Positions 47,183 through 56,753 of a DNA stretch of 64,000 nucleotides are shown one piece after another. The DNA is from Brevibacillus daliensis. Its GTDB lineage: Bacteria; Bacillota; Bacilli; Brevibacillales; Brevibacillaceae. Positions within the stretch are counted from its first letter, which is position 1; each line of letters begins with the position of its first letter. A program made the translations under genes and the position numbers. The stretch spans positions 496,001 through 560,000 of the forward strand of contig NZ_JAJISB010000001.1 of the NCBI RefSeq assembly GCF_021245735.1, given 5' to 3'. The notes below the pieces were generated by a model. That model was not told the DNA's origin, did not search any database, and saw only the letters and a program-made list of their open reading frames with translations.

Positions 47183-48334
47183 GTGAGTGTAGCTATTACG
47201 AACGCTACGATCATTATCGGTGATGGAACTAAACTCGATAAAGGAACCATCGTTATTGAACAGGGTATGATCACGGCAGTTGGTACTGACATTGATCTTT
47301 CACACGTAAAAAAAGTAATCGATGCCAATGGAAAATTCGTGACACCAGGAATTATTGACGTACATACACATTTAGGGGTACATGAAGAAGGGATTGGGAA
47401 AGAAGGGGCAGATTACAATGAAACTAGCTCACCTCTTACTCCCCACGTCCGATCGTTAGACGGTATTAACCCTTTAGAAGTTGGATTTGAGATTGCACGA
47501 AGATCTGGCGTAACCACCGTGCAGATCATGCCCGGCAGTGCCAACGTAATTGGTGGTGAAATGGTTACGATCAAGACGACCGGCACGATTGTAGATAAGA
47601 TGATACTGCGTGAACCATCAGGAATGAAAGCAGCTTTTGGAGAGAATCCCAAACGTGTTTTTGGAACGAAAGACAAATCCCCTGTGACTCGTATGGGGCT
47701 TGCAGCTCTCTTGCGCCAACAGTTCATGCAGGCGCAAGACTATAAAAAGGCAAGAGAACATGATTCGTCATGCAAACGTGACTTAGGCTTGGAAAATCTC
47801 GTCAAAGTCCTAGATGGAAAGATTCCTTTACGTGCCCACGCTCACCGTGCTGACGATATTGTGACCGTTCTCCGCTTAGCTAATGAGTTCGGTATACAGG
47901 TTACAATTGAGCACTGTACAGAAGGGCACAAAATCGCTCCTTTCTTAAAAGAGAAAGGCGTACGTGTTTCTGTCGGACCGACATTATCGTCCCGTTCCAA
48001 GGTTGAAACCGCCGAAAAGGGATTCCATACCTTACTGGCTTTAGCAGAAGCAGGAGTTCCATTTAGCATCACCACCGACCATCCGGTGGTTAACATCGAG
48101 TATCTCATTACTACTGTTTCTCATGCAGTCCGTAGTGGCCTAGATGAATCACTCGCGTGGATGTCTGTAACCTTGAATGCTGCCAAACACCTTGGTGTAG
48201 ACGATCATGTGGGGTCACTTGAAGCAGGAAAAGATGCTGACATCGTTCTCTGGAACGGCGATCCGTTAGATATTCACAGATCACGGGTTGAGAAGACATG
48301 GATTGATGGTGTAGTTGTATTTGAAGCCGAATAA
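47183..48334 (+). CDS. Amidohydrolase (imidazolonepropionase-like)
   Basis: A 383-residue metal-dependent hydrolase of the amidohydrolase superfamily. HTHL within GIIDVHTHLGVHEE provides the first metal ligands, AHAHRADD a later one, and TTDHPVVN the catalytic Asp region. A short N-terminal beta-domain and a C-terminal GSLEAGKDADIVLWNG complete the fold. It starts at a GTG with AAGGGGA upstream. It lies alone, so the substrate (cyclic amide, peptide or dipeptide) is unknown. Confidence 0.86.
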   Translation: MSVAITNATIIIGDGTKLDKGTIVIEQGMITAVGTDIDLSHVKKVIDANGKFVTPGIIDVHTHLGVHEEGIGKEGADYNETSSPLTPHVRSLDGINPLEVGFEIARRSGVTTVQIMPGSANVIGGEMVTIKTTGTIVDKMILREPSGMKAAFGENPKRVFGTKDKSPVTRMGLAALLRQQFMQAQDYKKAREHDSSCKRDLGLENLVKVLDGKIPLRAHAHRADDIVTVLRLANEFGIQVTIEHCTEGHKIAPFLKEKGVRVSVGPTLSSRSKVETAEKGFHTLLALAEAGVPFSITTDHPVVNIEYLITTVSHAVRSGLDESLAWMSVTLNAAKHLGVDDHVGSLEAGKDADIVLWNGDPLDIHRSRVEKTWIDGVVVFEAE

Positions 48335-48346
48335 GTAATCATTTCC

Positions 48347-48384
48347 AAATGACATTCAAACTGACTATTGTTTGAATGTCATTT
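48347..48384 (+). terminator. Terminator of the amidohydrolase gene
   Basis: A perfect 15-bp stem (48347-48361 with 48370-48384) followed by T's. Confidence 0.88.
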
Positions 48385-48453
48385 TTATAGAAAAATATTG
48401 CTTCACATGCCTTTACCCAGTAAACTAATGAAAATTGTGAAAGGGGAACTTGC

Positions 48454-49470
48454 ATGATTAGATATCCGATTTTAGAAGAAGGAGCAACCATAGGTATTAC
48501 AGCACCCTCGTCTGGGGTTAAAGTGGAATTACATGATTTAATTAAACTTTCATGTAGCCGTATGAAGACGAAGGGATTCAGTGTTATTTGTGGTGAAACA
48601 GTTTGGACTCAAGATAAGGCAAAGTCATCGCCAGCCAAAATACGTGCTACTGAATTCAATGATATGATGCAAGATGATAACATCCATATTATCATTCCTC
48701 CTTGGGGCGGAGAATTATTAATCGAGATACTTGAATACATTGATTTTGAAAATATAAAGAGTAAGTGGATATTGGGATATTCAGATATAAGCGCTTTATT
48801 GTTAGCAATCACCTTACAAACAGGCATAGCAACTGCTCATGGTACGAATCTAGTTGAGTTAAGAGGAGAATTTTCTGATGATACAACAGCAATGTGGCAA
48901 TCTGTCTTATCAACTAAAACTGGTGAATCAATCCTCCAGCATTCATCGCTATACTATCAGAAGGAATGGAATCACTCTGATCCTTCGCTATGTGTCTTTC
49001 ATTTAACAGAACAAACTTGTTGGAAGGTTATTTCAAATACGAATGTAAAAATACAAGGTCGCTTACTTGGTGGTTGTATAGATGTGATCAGACATTTGAT
49101 AGGCACCCCGTTCGGTAATTTGCAACATTTCCAAAATTACCAGATAAATAATGAACCCATCTTGTGGTTTTTCGAAAATTGTGAACTGACAACAACCGAT
49201 TTACGTAGGTCTTTAGTTCAAATGAAATTAGCAGGATGGTTTGATAATTGTACAGGTCTTATATTTGGTAGAAGCCCTGCAAATCAATCTATCGACAACT
49301 ATACAGTGGAGGATATTTACAAAGAACTATCCGAGGAATTACAGATACCAATCATCTATGATATTGATTGTGGACATGTTCCACCACAAATAACTTTGAT
49401 TAATGGGGCGTATGCTGAAATAGAAGTAGAAGATGGCAAAGGTTCTATGAAGCAATTTTTTAACCCATAA
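48454..49470 (+). CDS. S66 family serine peptidase (LD-carboxypeptidase/MccF-like)
   Basis: A 338-residue cytoplasmic serine peptidase. The Ser is in LGYSDISALLLAI, the Glu in FFENCELTT and the His in DCGHVPPQ, the Ser-Glu-His set of S66. The group includes LD-carboxypeptidases, which trim cell-wall peptides, and MccF, which cleaves microcin C-like antibiotics. The length and the loop around EQTCWKV lean toward MccF-like members. GAAAGGGGA lies before the ATG. No microcin genes are present. Confidence 0.87.
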   Translation: MIRYPILEEGATIGITAPSSGVKVELHDLIKLSCSRMKTKGFSVICGETVWTQDKAKSSPAKIRATEFNDMMQDDNIHIIIPPWGGELLIEILEYIDFENIKSKWILGYSDISALLLAITLQTGIATAHGTNLVELRGEFSDDTTAMWQSVLSTKTGESILQHSSLYYQKEWNHSDPSLCVFHLTEQTCWKVISNTNVKIQGRLLGGCIDVIRHLIGTPFGNLQHFQNYQINNEPILWFFENCELTTTDLRRSLVQMKLAGWFDNCTGLIFGRSPANQSIDNYTVEDIYKELSEELQIPIIYDIDCGHVPPQITLINGAYAEIEVEDGKGSMKQFFNP

Positions 49471-49518
49471 TTATTCGGATTAGTAAGAAAAAAACAAGCT
49501 GGTTTTCTTCCTGCAATA

Positions 49519-49996
49519 GTGGAGAAAACCAGCTTCTCTTTTCACCCTTCGCTAAAGTCTTCGCCCCGCAAGGGATTAGACTGTCCGCTCCGCACTATTT
49601 ATCGGGGAAGCTCAAAAACGATGTATTCACTGTAAGACTTGCTTGGTCTCGCTTCTTTTTCCCGATAAAGAGTGCTCCGCTAGGATGGGCTTCGCCAAGT
49701 CGCTCTGTGTGAAAAGAGAAGCTGGTTTTTCATGCTGTTGTGATTGTTCGTGTTTTTCCACTGAAGCCGTTTGCAGAAGAAGCACATTTTTTGTCCAGAA
49801 CTATTTAAGGTCCTCCCTAGCTACACAGTAAAGAGTGCGGGTTAAAAAGTGCAACCCATGAAACACATCGTTGAATGGCTTCTTTTTGCACTTTCCGCAC
49901 TCTTTACTGTGTAGCGGACAGAATTCACTCCCTCGCTGGACCTTAACGAGTTTGCAGACAAAAAATGTGCTTCTTCTGCCTGCCCACTACAGTAGT
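49519..49996. repeat. Dispersed palindromic repeat, long copy with two giant hairpins
   Basis: A 478-bp non-coding element filling most of the 650-base gap 49471-50120. A perfect 21-bp inverted repeat joins 49525-49545 and 49709-49729. A second hairpin is nested: 23 bp (49773-49795/49957-49979), 9 bp (49805-49813/49938-49946) and 20 bp (49821-49840/49895-49914), all perfect. It starts GTGGAGAAAACCAGC and ends CCCACTACAGTAGT, like the short copy at 33505-33677. There is no transposase; the short open frames inside it look accidental. Confidence 0.85.
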
Positions 49997-50082
49997 CATC
50001 AATAAAAATCTGCTTACGAATATTTGCCTTCATACAACGTTTTTACCAATAAAATTAGGGGCTCATGCTCCAAAAAATTATG

Positions 50083-50113
50083 AAAAAACCTGATCCATTT
50101 ACCAGATCAGGCG
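50083..50113 (-). terminator. Terminator of the ABC transporter operon
   Basis: CCTGATC/GATCAGG stem followed by six T's on the minus strand, just after the stop of the ATPase gene. Confidence 0.85.
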
Positions 50114-50120
50114 TACTCAC

Positions 50121-50858
50121 TTATTTCAATATCTGATTTAAAAATCGTTGTGTCCGCTCATGTTGCGGTCGTTCAAATAGTTCTAGTGGTGGACCTTGCT
50201 CGATAATCGTCCCATCATGCATCATAATAACCCGATCTGCAACTTCTTTAGCAAACCCCATTTCATGGGTTACGATCATCATGGTCATCCCATCCTTAGC
50301 CAGTTGTTTCATTACAGTTAAAACTTCGCCTACTAACTCTGGATCAAGTGCTGAAGTAGGCTCGTCAAACAGCATGATTTTAGGTTTCATCGCTAAGGCA
50401 CGAGCAATGGCAACTCGTTGCTGTTGACCACCCGAGAGTTGATGAGGGTAGCAAAGCTCCTTTTCTAGAAGTCCTACTTTTTCAAGTAATTCTCTGGCAT
50501 AGTTAATTGCCTTCTCTTTGCTCTCTTTTTTTACGTAGATGGGCGCCTCCGTAATATTCTCCAAAACTGTTCGATGTGGGAACAAGTTAAAATGTTGAAA
50601 AACCATCCCCACATGCTCTCTGATTTTGTTTAGATCGTCTTTTCCTGATTGGATCTTTAACCCATCTATCATGATTGTGCCTTGCTCAGCTATTTCTAAA
50701 AAGTTAACACAGCGTAAGAGCGTACTTTTCCCTGAGCCACTTGCACCGATTAATACAACCACTTCATTTTTTTCTACATGTAATTCGCATCCTTTAAGCA
50801 CATGCAATCTGCCAAATGATTTGTGTAAGTCATTTATGCTCACCATTGTCGAACTCAT
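50121..50858 (-). CDS. Polar amino-acid ABC transporter ATPase
   Basis: A 245-residue ATPase of the GlnQ/HisP type. Walker A is GASGSGKST (about 37-45), the signature is LSGGQQQR (about 138-145) and Walker B is [14 protein letters not shown]. The ATG overlaps the permease stop as ATGA, so the two are coupled. It is the last gene of a six-gene operon beginning at 56145. The substrate is probably an amino acid released by the operon's deacylase, which is inference. Confidence 0.93.
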   Translation of the reverse strand: MSSTMVSINDLHKSFGRLHVLKGCELHVEKNEVVVLIGASGSGKSTLLRCVNFLEIAEQGTIMIDGLKIQSGKDDLNKIREHVGMVFQHFNLFPHRTVLENITEAPIYVKKESKEKAINYARELLEKVGLLEKELCYPHQLSGGQQQRVAIARALAMKPKIMLFDEPTSALDPELVGEVLTVMKQLAKDGMTMMIVTHEMGFAKEVADRVIMMHDGTIIEQGPPLELFERPQHERTQRFLNQILK

Positions 50859-51523
50859 GTACGAACACCTACCTTTTCTACATGTAACCGCGTTTCTAAT
50901 CGGTTAATGATGTAGGTGAAAATCAGAACCAATACGAGATAATATAAACCTGCAATTGCATACGCTTCAAATTGTAGGAAAGTCCGGGCAGCGGTAGATT
51001 GAGACAAAAGATATAGTTCAGGGAAGCCGAGCAACCCTACAAGGGAAGAATCTTTTAAACCTATAATAAATTGATTGCCAAGTGGCGGGATCGCACGTTT
51101 AAAAGCTTGTGGCAAAATGATACGTCTCATCGCTATCGGGTACGACATACCGAGTGAGCGCGCAGCTTCCATCTGCCCTTTTTCAATCGACTGGATCGTC
51201 CCACGAAAAATCTCAGCGATATATGCTCCACTATGCACCGCCAGCGCCAGCGCTCCTGCCCAGAAATCAGAAAGCAACACTACCTTGGCAATCCCAAAAT
51301 AGAGAACCATGATTTGCAAAATTAAAGGGGTACCACGAATCAATGTGATATATAATTTCGCAATTCCTACTAGAAATTTGTTATCAGATATGCGAAAAAA
51401 CGCAAATATCAGACCGATTACAATGGCAATCACCAGAGAGACGGCCGTCAGTTCTACCGTAAGCCAAGCTGCTTTTAAAAATCCTAGCCATGTTTCCTGA
51501 AACAGTTGAATAAAACCACTCAC
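50855..51523 (-). CDS. Polar amino-acid ABC transporter permease
   Basis: A 222-residue HisM/GlnP-type permease with five or so membrane helices and the EAA loop [24 protein letters not shown], which contacts the ATPase (in pieces: [25 protein letters not shown]). One permease gene is present, so it presumably forms a homodimer. It follows the binding protein by 35 bases and overlaps the ATPase gene. Confidence 0.92.
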   Translation of the reverse strand: MSGFIQLFQETWLGFLKAAWLTVELTAVSLVIAIVIGLIFAFFRISDNKFLVGIAKLYITLIRGTPLILQIMVLYFGIAKVVLLSDFWAGALALAVHSGAYIAEIFRGTIQSIEKGQMEAARSLGMSYPIAMRRIILPQAFKRAIPPLGNQFIIGLKDSSLVGLLGFPELYLLSQSTAARTFLQFEAYAIAGLYYLVLVLIFTYIINRLETRLHVEKVGVRT

Positions 51524-51558
51524 CTGGCTCCCCCCTTACATTTATCTTCAAATAGCTG

Positions 51559-52371
51559 TTACTTCAGACCCTCTGAAATATCTGCGTTGAAATATTTCAT
51601 ACTAATTTCTTTATAAGTTCCATCCGCCTTCATATCAAGAAGTGCCTTATTGATCGCATCCAACAGCTCCTTATTCCCTTTTTGGACTGGGATTCCACAT
51701 TGATCGAGGAATAAAGGTTCTCCCACTGTTTTCGCTGGTAATTTTCCTACTTTGACAGCTTCCATTCCTACGCCAAAATCAGTAATAACAACATCAAGAC
51801 GTCCTTCTTGCTTCAATTCCTGCATGGCAAATAGATCGCTTTCATATTCCTTCACTTGTCCAGTAGGTCCAACCAGTTCAACCGCTAAATCTTTGTATGT
51901 GGAGGCAGTGACCACACCAACAACTTTTCCATTCAAATCTTCTTTAGAGCTGATATTTTTTGAATTCTTTTCATTTACAAACATGACTGCCTTCATAGTG
52001 AGATACGGCTCAGAAAAGTCAACTTGTTTAGCACGTTCTTCGGTGATGGACATTCCGCCGATAATTGAATCGTACTTGTTAGCTTTTAACCCTTGTAAAA
52101 TGGAGCCCCAGGGAGTCTGCACTGCTTCTCCTTTCAGACCCAATCGCTTGCTGACTTCCATCGCGATATCCACATCAAATCCAGTCAGTTGGTTGTTACT
52201 ATCCATATAATTATAAGGGCGAGCCAAACCGCTAAGTGCAAAGGAAAACGTTCCTTCTTTCAGCGTCATTGAATTCGATTTTGCTAATGGCGTTTCAGAA
52301 CTACAGCCTGCCATGGTACCAAGCACAAACAATGAGATTAAAAGGCACGTGATTGTTTTTTTCCAAATCAA
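51559..52371 (-). CDS. Amino-acid-binding lipoprotein of the ABC transporter
   Basis: A 270-residue periplasmic-binding-protein fold, anchored by the lipobox TMAGC near residue 22. The family 3 signature GFDVDIAMEVSKRLG and the hinge region TASTYKDLAVEL are present. It starts at a TTG with AAGGGGG 7 bases upstream. It is the fourth gene of the operon; family 3 proteins bind polar amino acids such as Gln, Arg, Cys/cystine or His, and which one cannot be read. Confidence 0.92.
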   Translation of the reverse strand: MIWKKTITCLLISLFVLGTMAGCSSETPLAKSNSMTLKEGTFSFALSGLARPYNYMDSNNQLTGFDVDIAMEVSKRLGLKGEAVQTPWGSILQGLKANKYDSIIGGMSITEERAKQVDFSEPYLTMKAVMFVNEKNSKNISSKEDLNGKVVGVVTASTYKDLAVELVGPTGQVKEYESDLFAMQELKQEGRLDVVITDFGVGMEAVKVGKLPAKTVGEPLFLDQCGIPVQKGNKELLDAINKALLDMKADGTYKEISMKYFNADISEGLK

Positions 52372-52394
52372 GTGAATACCCCCTTGTAAAAGTT

Positions 52395-53210
52395 TTAGGT
52401 TGCATACTGATAAACCATTTTTCCAATCTGTCCAATGACCTGCCTTGACTCTTTAACGTCTACTTGCTTCGATAAAACCGTAATAAGGATACATTTCCCC
52501 CCTGCGTAAAGAATGCCAGCATCATGTTGAACCCCTTCATCCCAACCAGTCTTGTGAGCCAGTTCCCAATTGTTTGAAGAGCCAATTACCCCGCTATGTT
52601 GCTCGGGTAAAAGTGAAGGTAGGGCATCTCTAAATTGTTGCTTTTTCAAAATCCGCACCATCTGATCGCACGCATGGGTAGAAATAAATTGACCCTTCAC
52701 AATTCGTAATAATGCCGAAGAAACATCGGCAGCTGTGATCATGTTGGGCTCGGGTTCCGTTACAGGAAATATCATGAGCTTCCGAGTAAATGTACTATCT
52801 ACCATCTCTAGCTCAAGCATAGTTTGGGAAATATACTCTTTACCAACAGAATTAATTAAAACATTCGTGGCTGTATTATCACTCTGGATAATCATCAAGG
52901 TAATCAAATCATAGACAGATATATGCATAGGTGCAGTTAAATGCTGTAATATCCCTGAGCCACCGACCAAATCTTCTCTTCGTACCAAAATCGAATCTGA
53001 AAGATGAAACTGTTCTTCATGAGCTGCACGAAAAATCGCTGCCATGATCGGGATTTTAATAATACTTTCTGCAGTAAACAGCATTTTCTCTTGGTGACCC
53101 CACCTCTCATTAGAAGCAAGGTCATGGAGAACAACTGCATAATCACCCTCTACTTCCTTCAAGAGCCTACCAACTTGTATCTGTAACAACCTCATTCCTG
53201 ATTCCATCAT
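52395..53210 (-). CDS. Class A beta-lactamase-fold serine hydrolase, cytoplasmic
   Basis: A 271-residue protein with the class A motifs: SIIK (S49-K52), SDN (110-112) and KTG near 220. EPEPN in the omega-loop region may correspond to the ExxxN motif, though alignment is uncertain. There is no signal peptide, so it cannot defend the wall against penicillins from inside the cell; an amidase or esterase on D-amino-acid compounds is likelier. The ATG at 53210 overlaps the deacylase stop as TGATG; AGGGGG lies 8 bases before it. Its place between deacylase and transporter suggests a shared pathway. Confidence 0.8.
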   Translation of the reverse strand: MMESGMRLLQIQVGRLLKEVEGDYAVVLHDLASNERWGHQEKMLFTAESIIKIPIMAAIFRAAHEEQFHLSDSILVRREDLVGGSGILQHLTAPMHISVYDLITLMIIQSDNTATNVLINSVGKEYISQTMLELEMVDSTFTRKLMIFPVTEPEPNMITAADVSSALLRIVKGQFISTHACDQMVRILKKQQFRDALPSLLPEQHSGVIGSSNNWELAHKTGWDEGVQHDAGILYAGGKCILITVLSKQVDVKESRQVIGQIGKMVYQYAT

Positions 53211-54796
53211 CACACTTGCCCCCTACGAATAACCTGACCAGCCGTTACTCGTGTAAACTCCGATTGATCAACCACCACTTCTCCGTTTACCAAGACATAA
53301 GGAATTCCAGTTGGTAGTAATAATGGCTCATCGTATGTAGCATTGTCCTGTACAGTTTTCCAGTCAAAGAGTACAATGTCTGCCCAATATCCTTCTTTTA
53401 ACAATCCGCGATCTTTAAGTCGTAATAGTTGGGCAGGAGCGCTCGTCATTCTACGAACTGCCTCCCAAATGGGGAAAACCTGCATATCTCGTGAATACCG
53501 TGCAAGTACACGTGGAAAAGTCCCATACAAACGAGGATGGGGTTTGCCACCAAAAACTCCGTCAGAACCCACCATATGAAACGGATGCTGCATAGCTTGC
53601 AAAATGTCTTCCTCTTCTCCCCAGTGAATAATCATAGTGACCGCTGCTTTTTCTTCACGAAGTAGTTGAAATGCTGCTTCTGCAGGCTCCAATCCCCTTT
53701 CCTTAGCAATCGTAGCCACACTTTTTCCCTCACACTCTTTATTACGACTGGTTTGAACAGAGGCGATTACTATCTTTTTCCACCCATTGTTTCGTACAGG
53801 GTTGTCATATTCTCCATTTTCCTCCATTTCGATTTTTACTTGGTCAGTAATCTGCTGATCTTCCAGACGTTTAAGCATGGCATCCGTTCCTCCATCATGC
53901 ATCCAAGGAGGTAAGATAGATTGAAAAACAGTCGAAGCAGCCGTATATGGATACTGGTCAAACGTAACCTCAATGCCTTCATTTCTAGCATTGTCCAACT
54001 TTTGCAGGGCTTCCTGCCATTTGTCCCGATTTATGCTACCACATACTTTAAAATGGGAGACATGCAGTCGAACACCAGATTGCCGAGCAGCATCGATTAC
54101 CTCGTCCAATGCCTCTAATGAGTAGTTGCTTTCATTCCTAATATGAACAACAAAACATCCATCATATGTAGCTGTCACCTTACAAAGAGCTGTTAGTTCC
54201 TCCTTATTGCTGTATACACATGGAGGATACTGAATTCCTGAAGAAAATCCGAAGGCACCCTGTTTTAACCCTTCTTCCACTAGCTCACACATAATCTTGA
54301 TTTCTTCTTGCGTCGCTTCTCTTGCTGAGAATCCCATAGCAATGGTCCGTACAGCTCCATGCGGTACTAGATATGCAATATTTCCTGATATTTCAGAATT
54401 TTCTATAAACGAAAGGTATTCATCTACTGTCTCCCATGGCCAATCACCAATGTCCCCGTTCAATCCTTTTAGTTGTTGTTGCCACTTAAGCTTAGTAGCC
54501 GGAGATATAGGGGCAACGGAAATACCATCCTGACCACATAACTCCGTCGTTACACCCTGTAAAACCTTAATCTTATGAATATCAGGTTTTGTACAGAGTA
54601 GATCAGAGTGTACATGAGGATCGATAAAACCTGGAGCAACAACTAATCCCTCCGCTTGGATCACTCTTTTTGCCTTCTTATCCTCAAGCTTGCCTATTAC
54701 CGCAATCCTTCCATCCTTTACTCCTATATCAAGCCTAGTCCAGGGATTTCCTGTACCATCACAAACCATTCCACCCCGAATCAGGACATCAAGCAT
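53210..54796 (-). CDS. N-acyl-D-amino-acid deacylase (D-aminoacylase)
   Basis: A 528-residue zinc amidohydrolase that removes the acyl group from N-acyl-D-amino acids. HVHSD within PGFIDPHVHSDLL gives the metal ligands; a Cys ligand may lie in ELCGQDG. HIRNES and HVSHFKVCG follow, with the catalytic Asp in MVGSDGVFGG. The late PAQLLRLKDRGLLKEG is typical. It is the second gene of the operon, 38 bases after a regulator. The C-terminal domain completes the amidohydrolase beta-sandwich. Confidence 0.88.
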   Translation of the reverse strand: MLDVLIRGGMVCDGTGNPWTRLDIGVKDGRIAVIGKLEDKKAKRVIQAEGLVVAPGFIDPHVHSDLLCTKPDIHKIKVLQGVTTELCGQDGISVAPISPATKLKWQQQLKGLNGDIGDWPWETVDEYLSFIENSEISGNIAYLVPHGAVRTIAMGFSAREATQEEIKIMCELVEEGLKQGAFGFSSGIQYPPCVYSNKEELTALCKVTATYDGCFVVHIRNESNYSLEALDEVIDAARQSGVRLHVSHFKVCGSINRDKWQEALQKLDNARNEGIEVTFDQYPYTAASTVFQSILPPWMHDGGTDAMLKRLEDQQITDQVKIEMEENGEYDNPVRNNGWKKIVIASVQTSRNKECEGKSVATIAKERGLEPAEAAFQLLREEKAAVTMIIHWGEEEDILQAMQHPFHMVGSDGVFGGKPHPRLYGTFPRVLARYSRDMQVFPIWEAVRRMTSAPAQLLRLKDRGLLKEGYWADIVLFDWKTVQDNATYDEPLLLPTGIPYVLVNGEVVVDQSEFTRVTAGQVIRRGQV

Positions 54797-54834
54797 GCAT
54801 ATCGCCTCTCCTTTTCAACTGTATTATTCATATT

Positions 54835-56145
54835 TTACTCCTGGTTAAAGTCAAGCTTATATAATTGACGCGGCCTTCCTCTACCTATCGGTTGTTCTTC
54901 TCCCACAACAGTTGCAACCTGGGCTTGCTCTAGCTTATGCAAAATTCTTCTTGCACTGCGATGCGTTATACTAAAATGATTGGCTAGCTCCAATGCAGTA
55001 ATATGTGCTTCATTAAGATGCTCATGTAAAGAGATCAATTTATTGATTGTTCCGACACTCAAACCTGTATTTTTGGAAAGCTTCAACCGGTGTGGATCGT
55101 CACTTCTGGCACTGTACAATAAGTGGCTATCTTTTCCAAGTGGACCAAGCACCAATCCCTCCTGCATCAGAATAATACAATTCCCCTCTTCAAACGTTCT
55201 CGCTTGAAGTAAAGCCTCTCTAGCCCTTCTCTCAGCTTCATTAGCAGTTCTGCCTAAACCAATGCCCGCATAGGTAGTCACCTGCGCCTCATGCATGATT
55301 CGCCCTATCAACCTATTCACATCTTGGTAATCAGCTGCATTTGCCATAGCTTCACGAGTGGTAATAAAGGAGAATTCATCGCTATTTGACCAGTTAAGTG
55401 TAGCTTGGATATCTTCCCCAAATTGAATCAGGATTTGTTGCACCAACAATTTTTTTCGTTGCCAGTCATACTCAGAACTAAAGCGATTCGTCATCCAATC
55501 GACATGAATGATGACAATAACCAAATAAGAGTTAGATACCCGCAAGCTTTTGACTTCCAGTTCCGCTTGTTGAAGCATTTTTCTCATGCTCACCCTGGTT
55601 GGGATAACCCTGTAACAGGCAAGTCCCCGATTCGTTAATTCTCTATAAACCATTGTCGAACAAGTTAACGTCGCATCAATTTTTCCTTCTTCCCACAGAG
55701 ACAGATGAAAGGAGAGAAATTCGTCCATACTCATCCCCTGGTGGTAATCTTTCACATAAATCTTGTTGGCATTTATTCCAAGATCACACAGGTATTCTTC
55801 AATTTCACTTCGGTAAAGAAAATCAATACTTAATCTCCATGACTCTGTAGAGTGCCCCTTGTTCTTTAGCATGTGAAAAAAGGCACGGTACAGACTGGAA
55901 CCATCATGTGGTAAATATAAAAGGGGCTTCTCTTTGCCAGCTGCCCTCCGACCAATTTGGTAAGGAATTGGACCAGCAAAAAGTAATGCATCCACAGAAT
56001 CGGCATGTTGCTGTACGAGTGAGAGTGTTTCCGATACCTCTTTATAACCAAAAGCGCGAAGACAAATAGAGGGAGAGGAGTCGGACAACTCCATTATTTC
56101 GGGTAATAAGTCATGAGGACCAAAAAAACCAACAGTAATTTGCAT
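54835..56145 (-). CDS. Transcriptional regulator with GGDEF-like and winged-helix domains
   Basis: A 436-residue protein. The first 190 residues are a Rossmann-like sensor domain (ITVGFFGPHDLLPEIMELS; LLFAGPIPYQIG). About 205-325 looks like a degenerate GGDEF domain, as in PucR/CdaR-type regulators: SNSDEFSFITT stands where GGDEF would be and YAGIGLGRTANEAERRAREALLQA follows. The last 75 residues are a winged helix (ITALELANHFSITHRSARRILHKL). The active-site Gly-Gly is lost, so cyclase activity is unlikely. AGAGGAAA precedes the ATG at 56145. It heads the operon and probably senses its substrate. Confidence 0.75.
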   Translation of the reverse strand: MQITVGFFGPHDLLPEIMELSDSSPSICLRAFGYKEVSETLSLVQQHADSVDALLFAGPIPYQIGRRAAGKEKPLLYLPHDGSSLYRAFFHMLKNKGHSTESWRLSIDFLYRSEIEEYLCDLGINANKIYVKDYHQGMSMDEFLSFHLSLWEEGKIDATLTCSTMVYRELTNRGLACYRVIPTRVSMRKMLQQAELEVKSLRVSNSYLVIVIIHVDWMTNRFSSEYDWQRKKLLVQQILIQFGEDIQATLNWSNSDEFSFITTREAMANAADYQDVNRLIGRIMHEAQVTTYAGIGLGRTANEAERRAREALLQARTFEEGNCIILMQEGLVLGPLGKDSHLLYSARSDDPHRLKLSKNTGLSVGTINKLISLHEHLNEAHITALELANHFSITHRSARRILHKLEQAQVATVVGEEQPIGRGRPRQLYKLDFNQE

Positions 56146-56252
56146 AACAATCACTTTCCTCTATAACTTTTCAGTATTTTTTATATTTTATGATAGATTA
56201 TCCGCTATTTAAGGTCAACGTCCGTAAAAGGTCCGATTTACAACAAAAAAAG

Positions 56253-56284
56253 AAGCAATCAGCATAAGTAAGGGCTGATTGCTT
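56253..56284 (-). terminator. Terminator of the ferritin-like gene
   Basis: AAGCAATCAGC with GCTGATTGCTT, then seven T's on the minus strand, four bases after the stop. Confidence 0.88.
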
Positions 56285-56288
56285 TTGG

Positions 56289-56753
56289 TTATTTATTTTT
56301 TGCGTAGAGCCAATTATAGTAACCTGCGTGCTTTAGCTCATCTGTCATGATCTCAAATATCATATTTTTATATCGCTCAGGAATATTCATATATACAGTA
56401 CGGTATCTTTCAAACGCTTGTAGTTCCCCAAGTAATGCCTTTTCTAAACCCTCTAGATAGCTTGCGGGTGGTTGAAAGCTGTTTGCTTTTCCTGGTGGTG
56501 CATCTCTTCCCGTTAACTCTTTATAGATTTGTCTTAGATATCGCCTATGCTTCCGCTCATCATTACGTATGCTAGTTATGACTTCCTTTTCCAGTTGAGT
56601 TGGAGCCAGAGCAATCAGGCTATCGTAAAACAACTCATCCTCACGCTCGTCAGCTATCGATTCCTCGAGGATCGGAATAATTAGGTTGAACTCAGATGGA
56701 CCTATGTTGTAGACAGGAACCACCCCATAGGCCGGATAAAAATGGGGGTACAT
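56289..56753 (-). CDS. Ferritin-like di-iron protein
   Basis: A 154-residue four-helix protein. The di-iron ligand pattern is seen as Glu in the first helix (EESIADEREDELFY), NDERKH in the second, GELQAFERYR in the third and DELKHAG in the fourth. The N-terminus is Tyr/Pro-rich. Related small proteins are found in spore formers, but their role (peroxide defence or spore-linked) is unclear. It is monocistronic. Confidence 0.82.
   Translation of the reverse strand: MYPHFYPAYGVVPVYNIGPSEFNLIIPILEESIADEREDELFYDSLIALAPTQLEKEVITSIRNDERKHRRYLRQIYKELTGRDAPPGKANSFQPPASYLEGLEKALLGELQAFERYRTVYMNIPERYKNMIFEIMTDELKHAGYYNWLYAKNK

Noticed and set aside
49643-49831. 62-residue open frame inside the long palindromic repeat
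   Set aside because: It lies across inverted-repeat arms, has no ribosome site and shows no protein-like pattern.
52395-53210. Antibiotic-resistance beta-lactamase
   Set aside because: The class A motifs are present but there is no signal peptide and the operon context points to metabolism.
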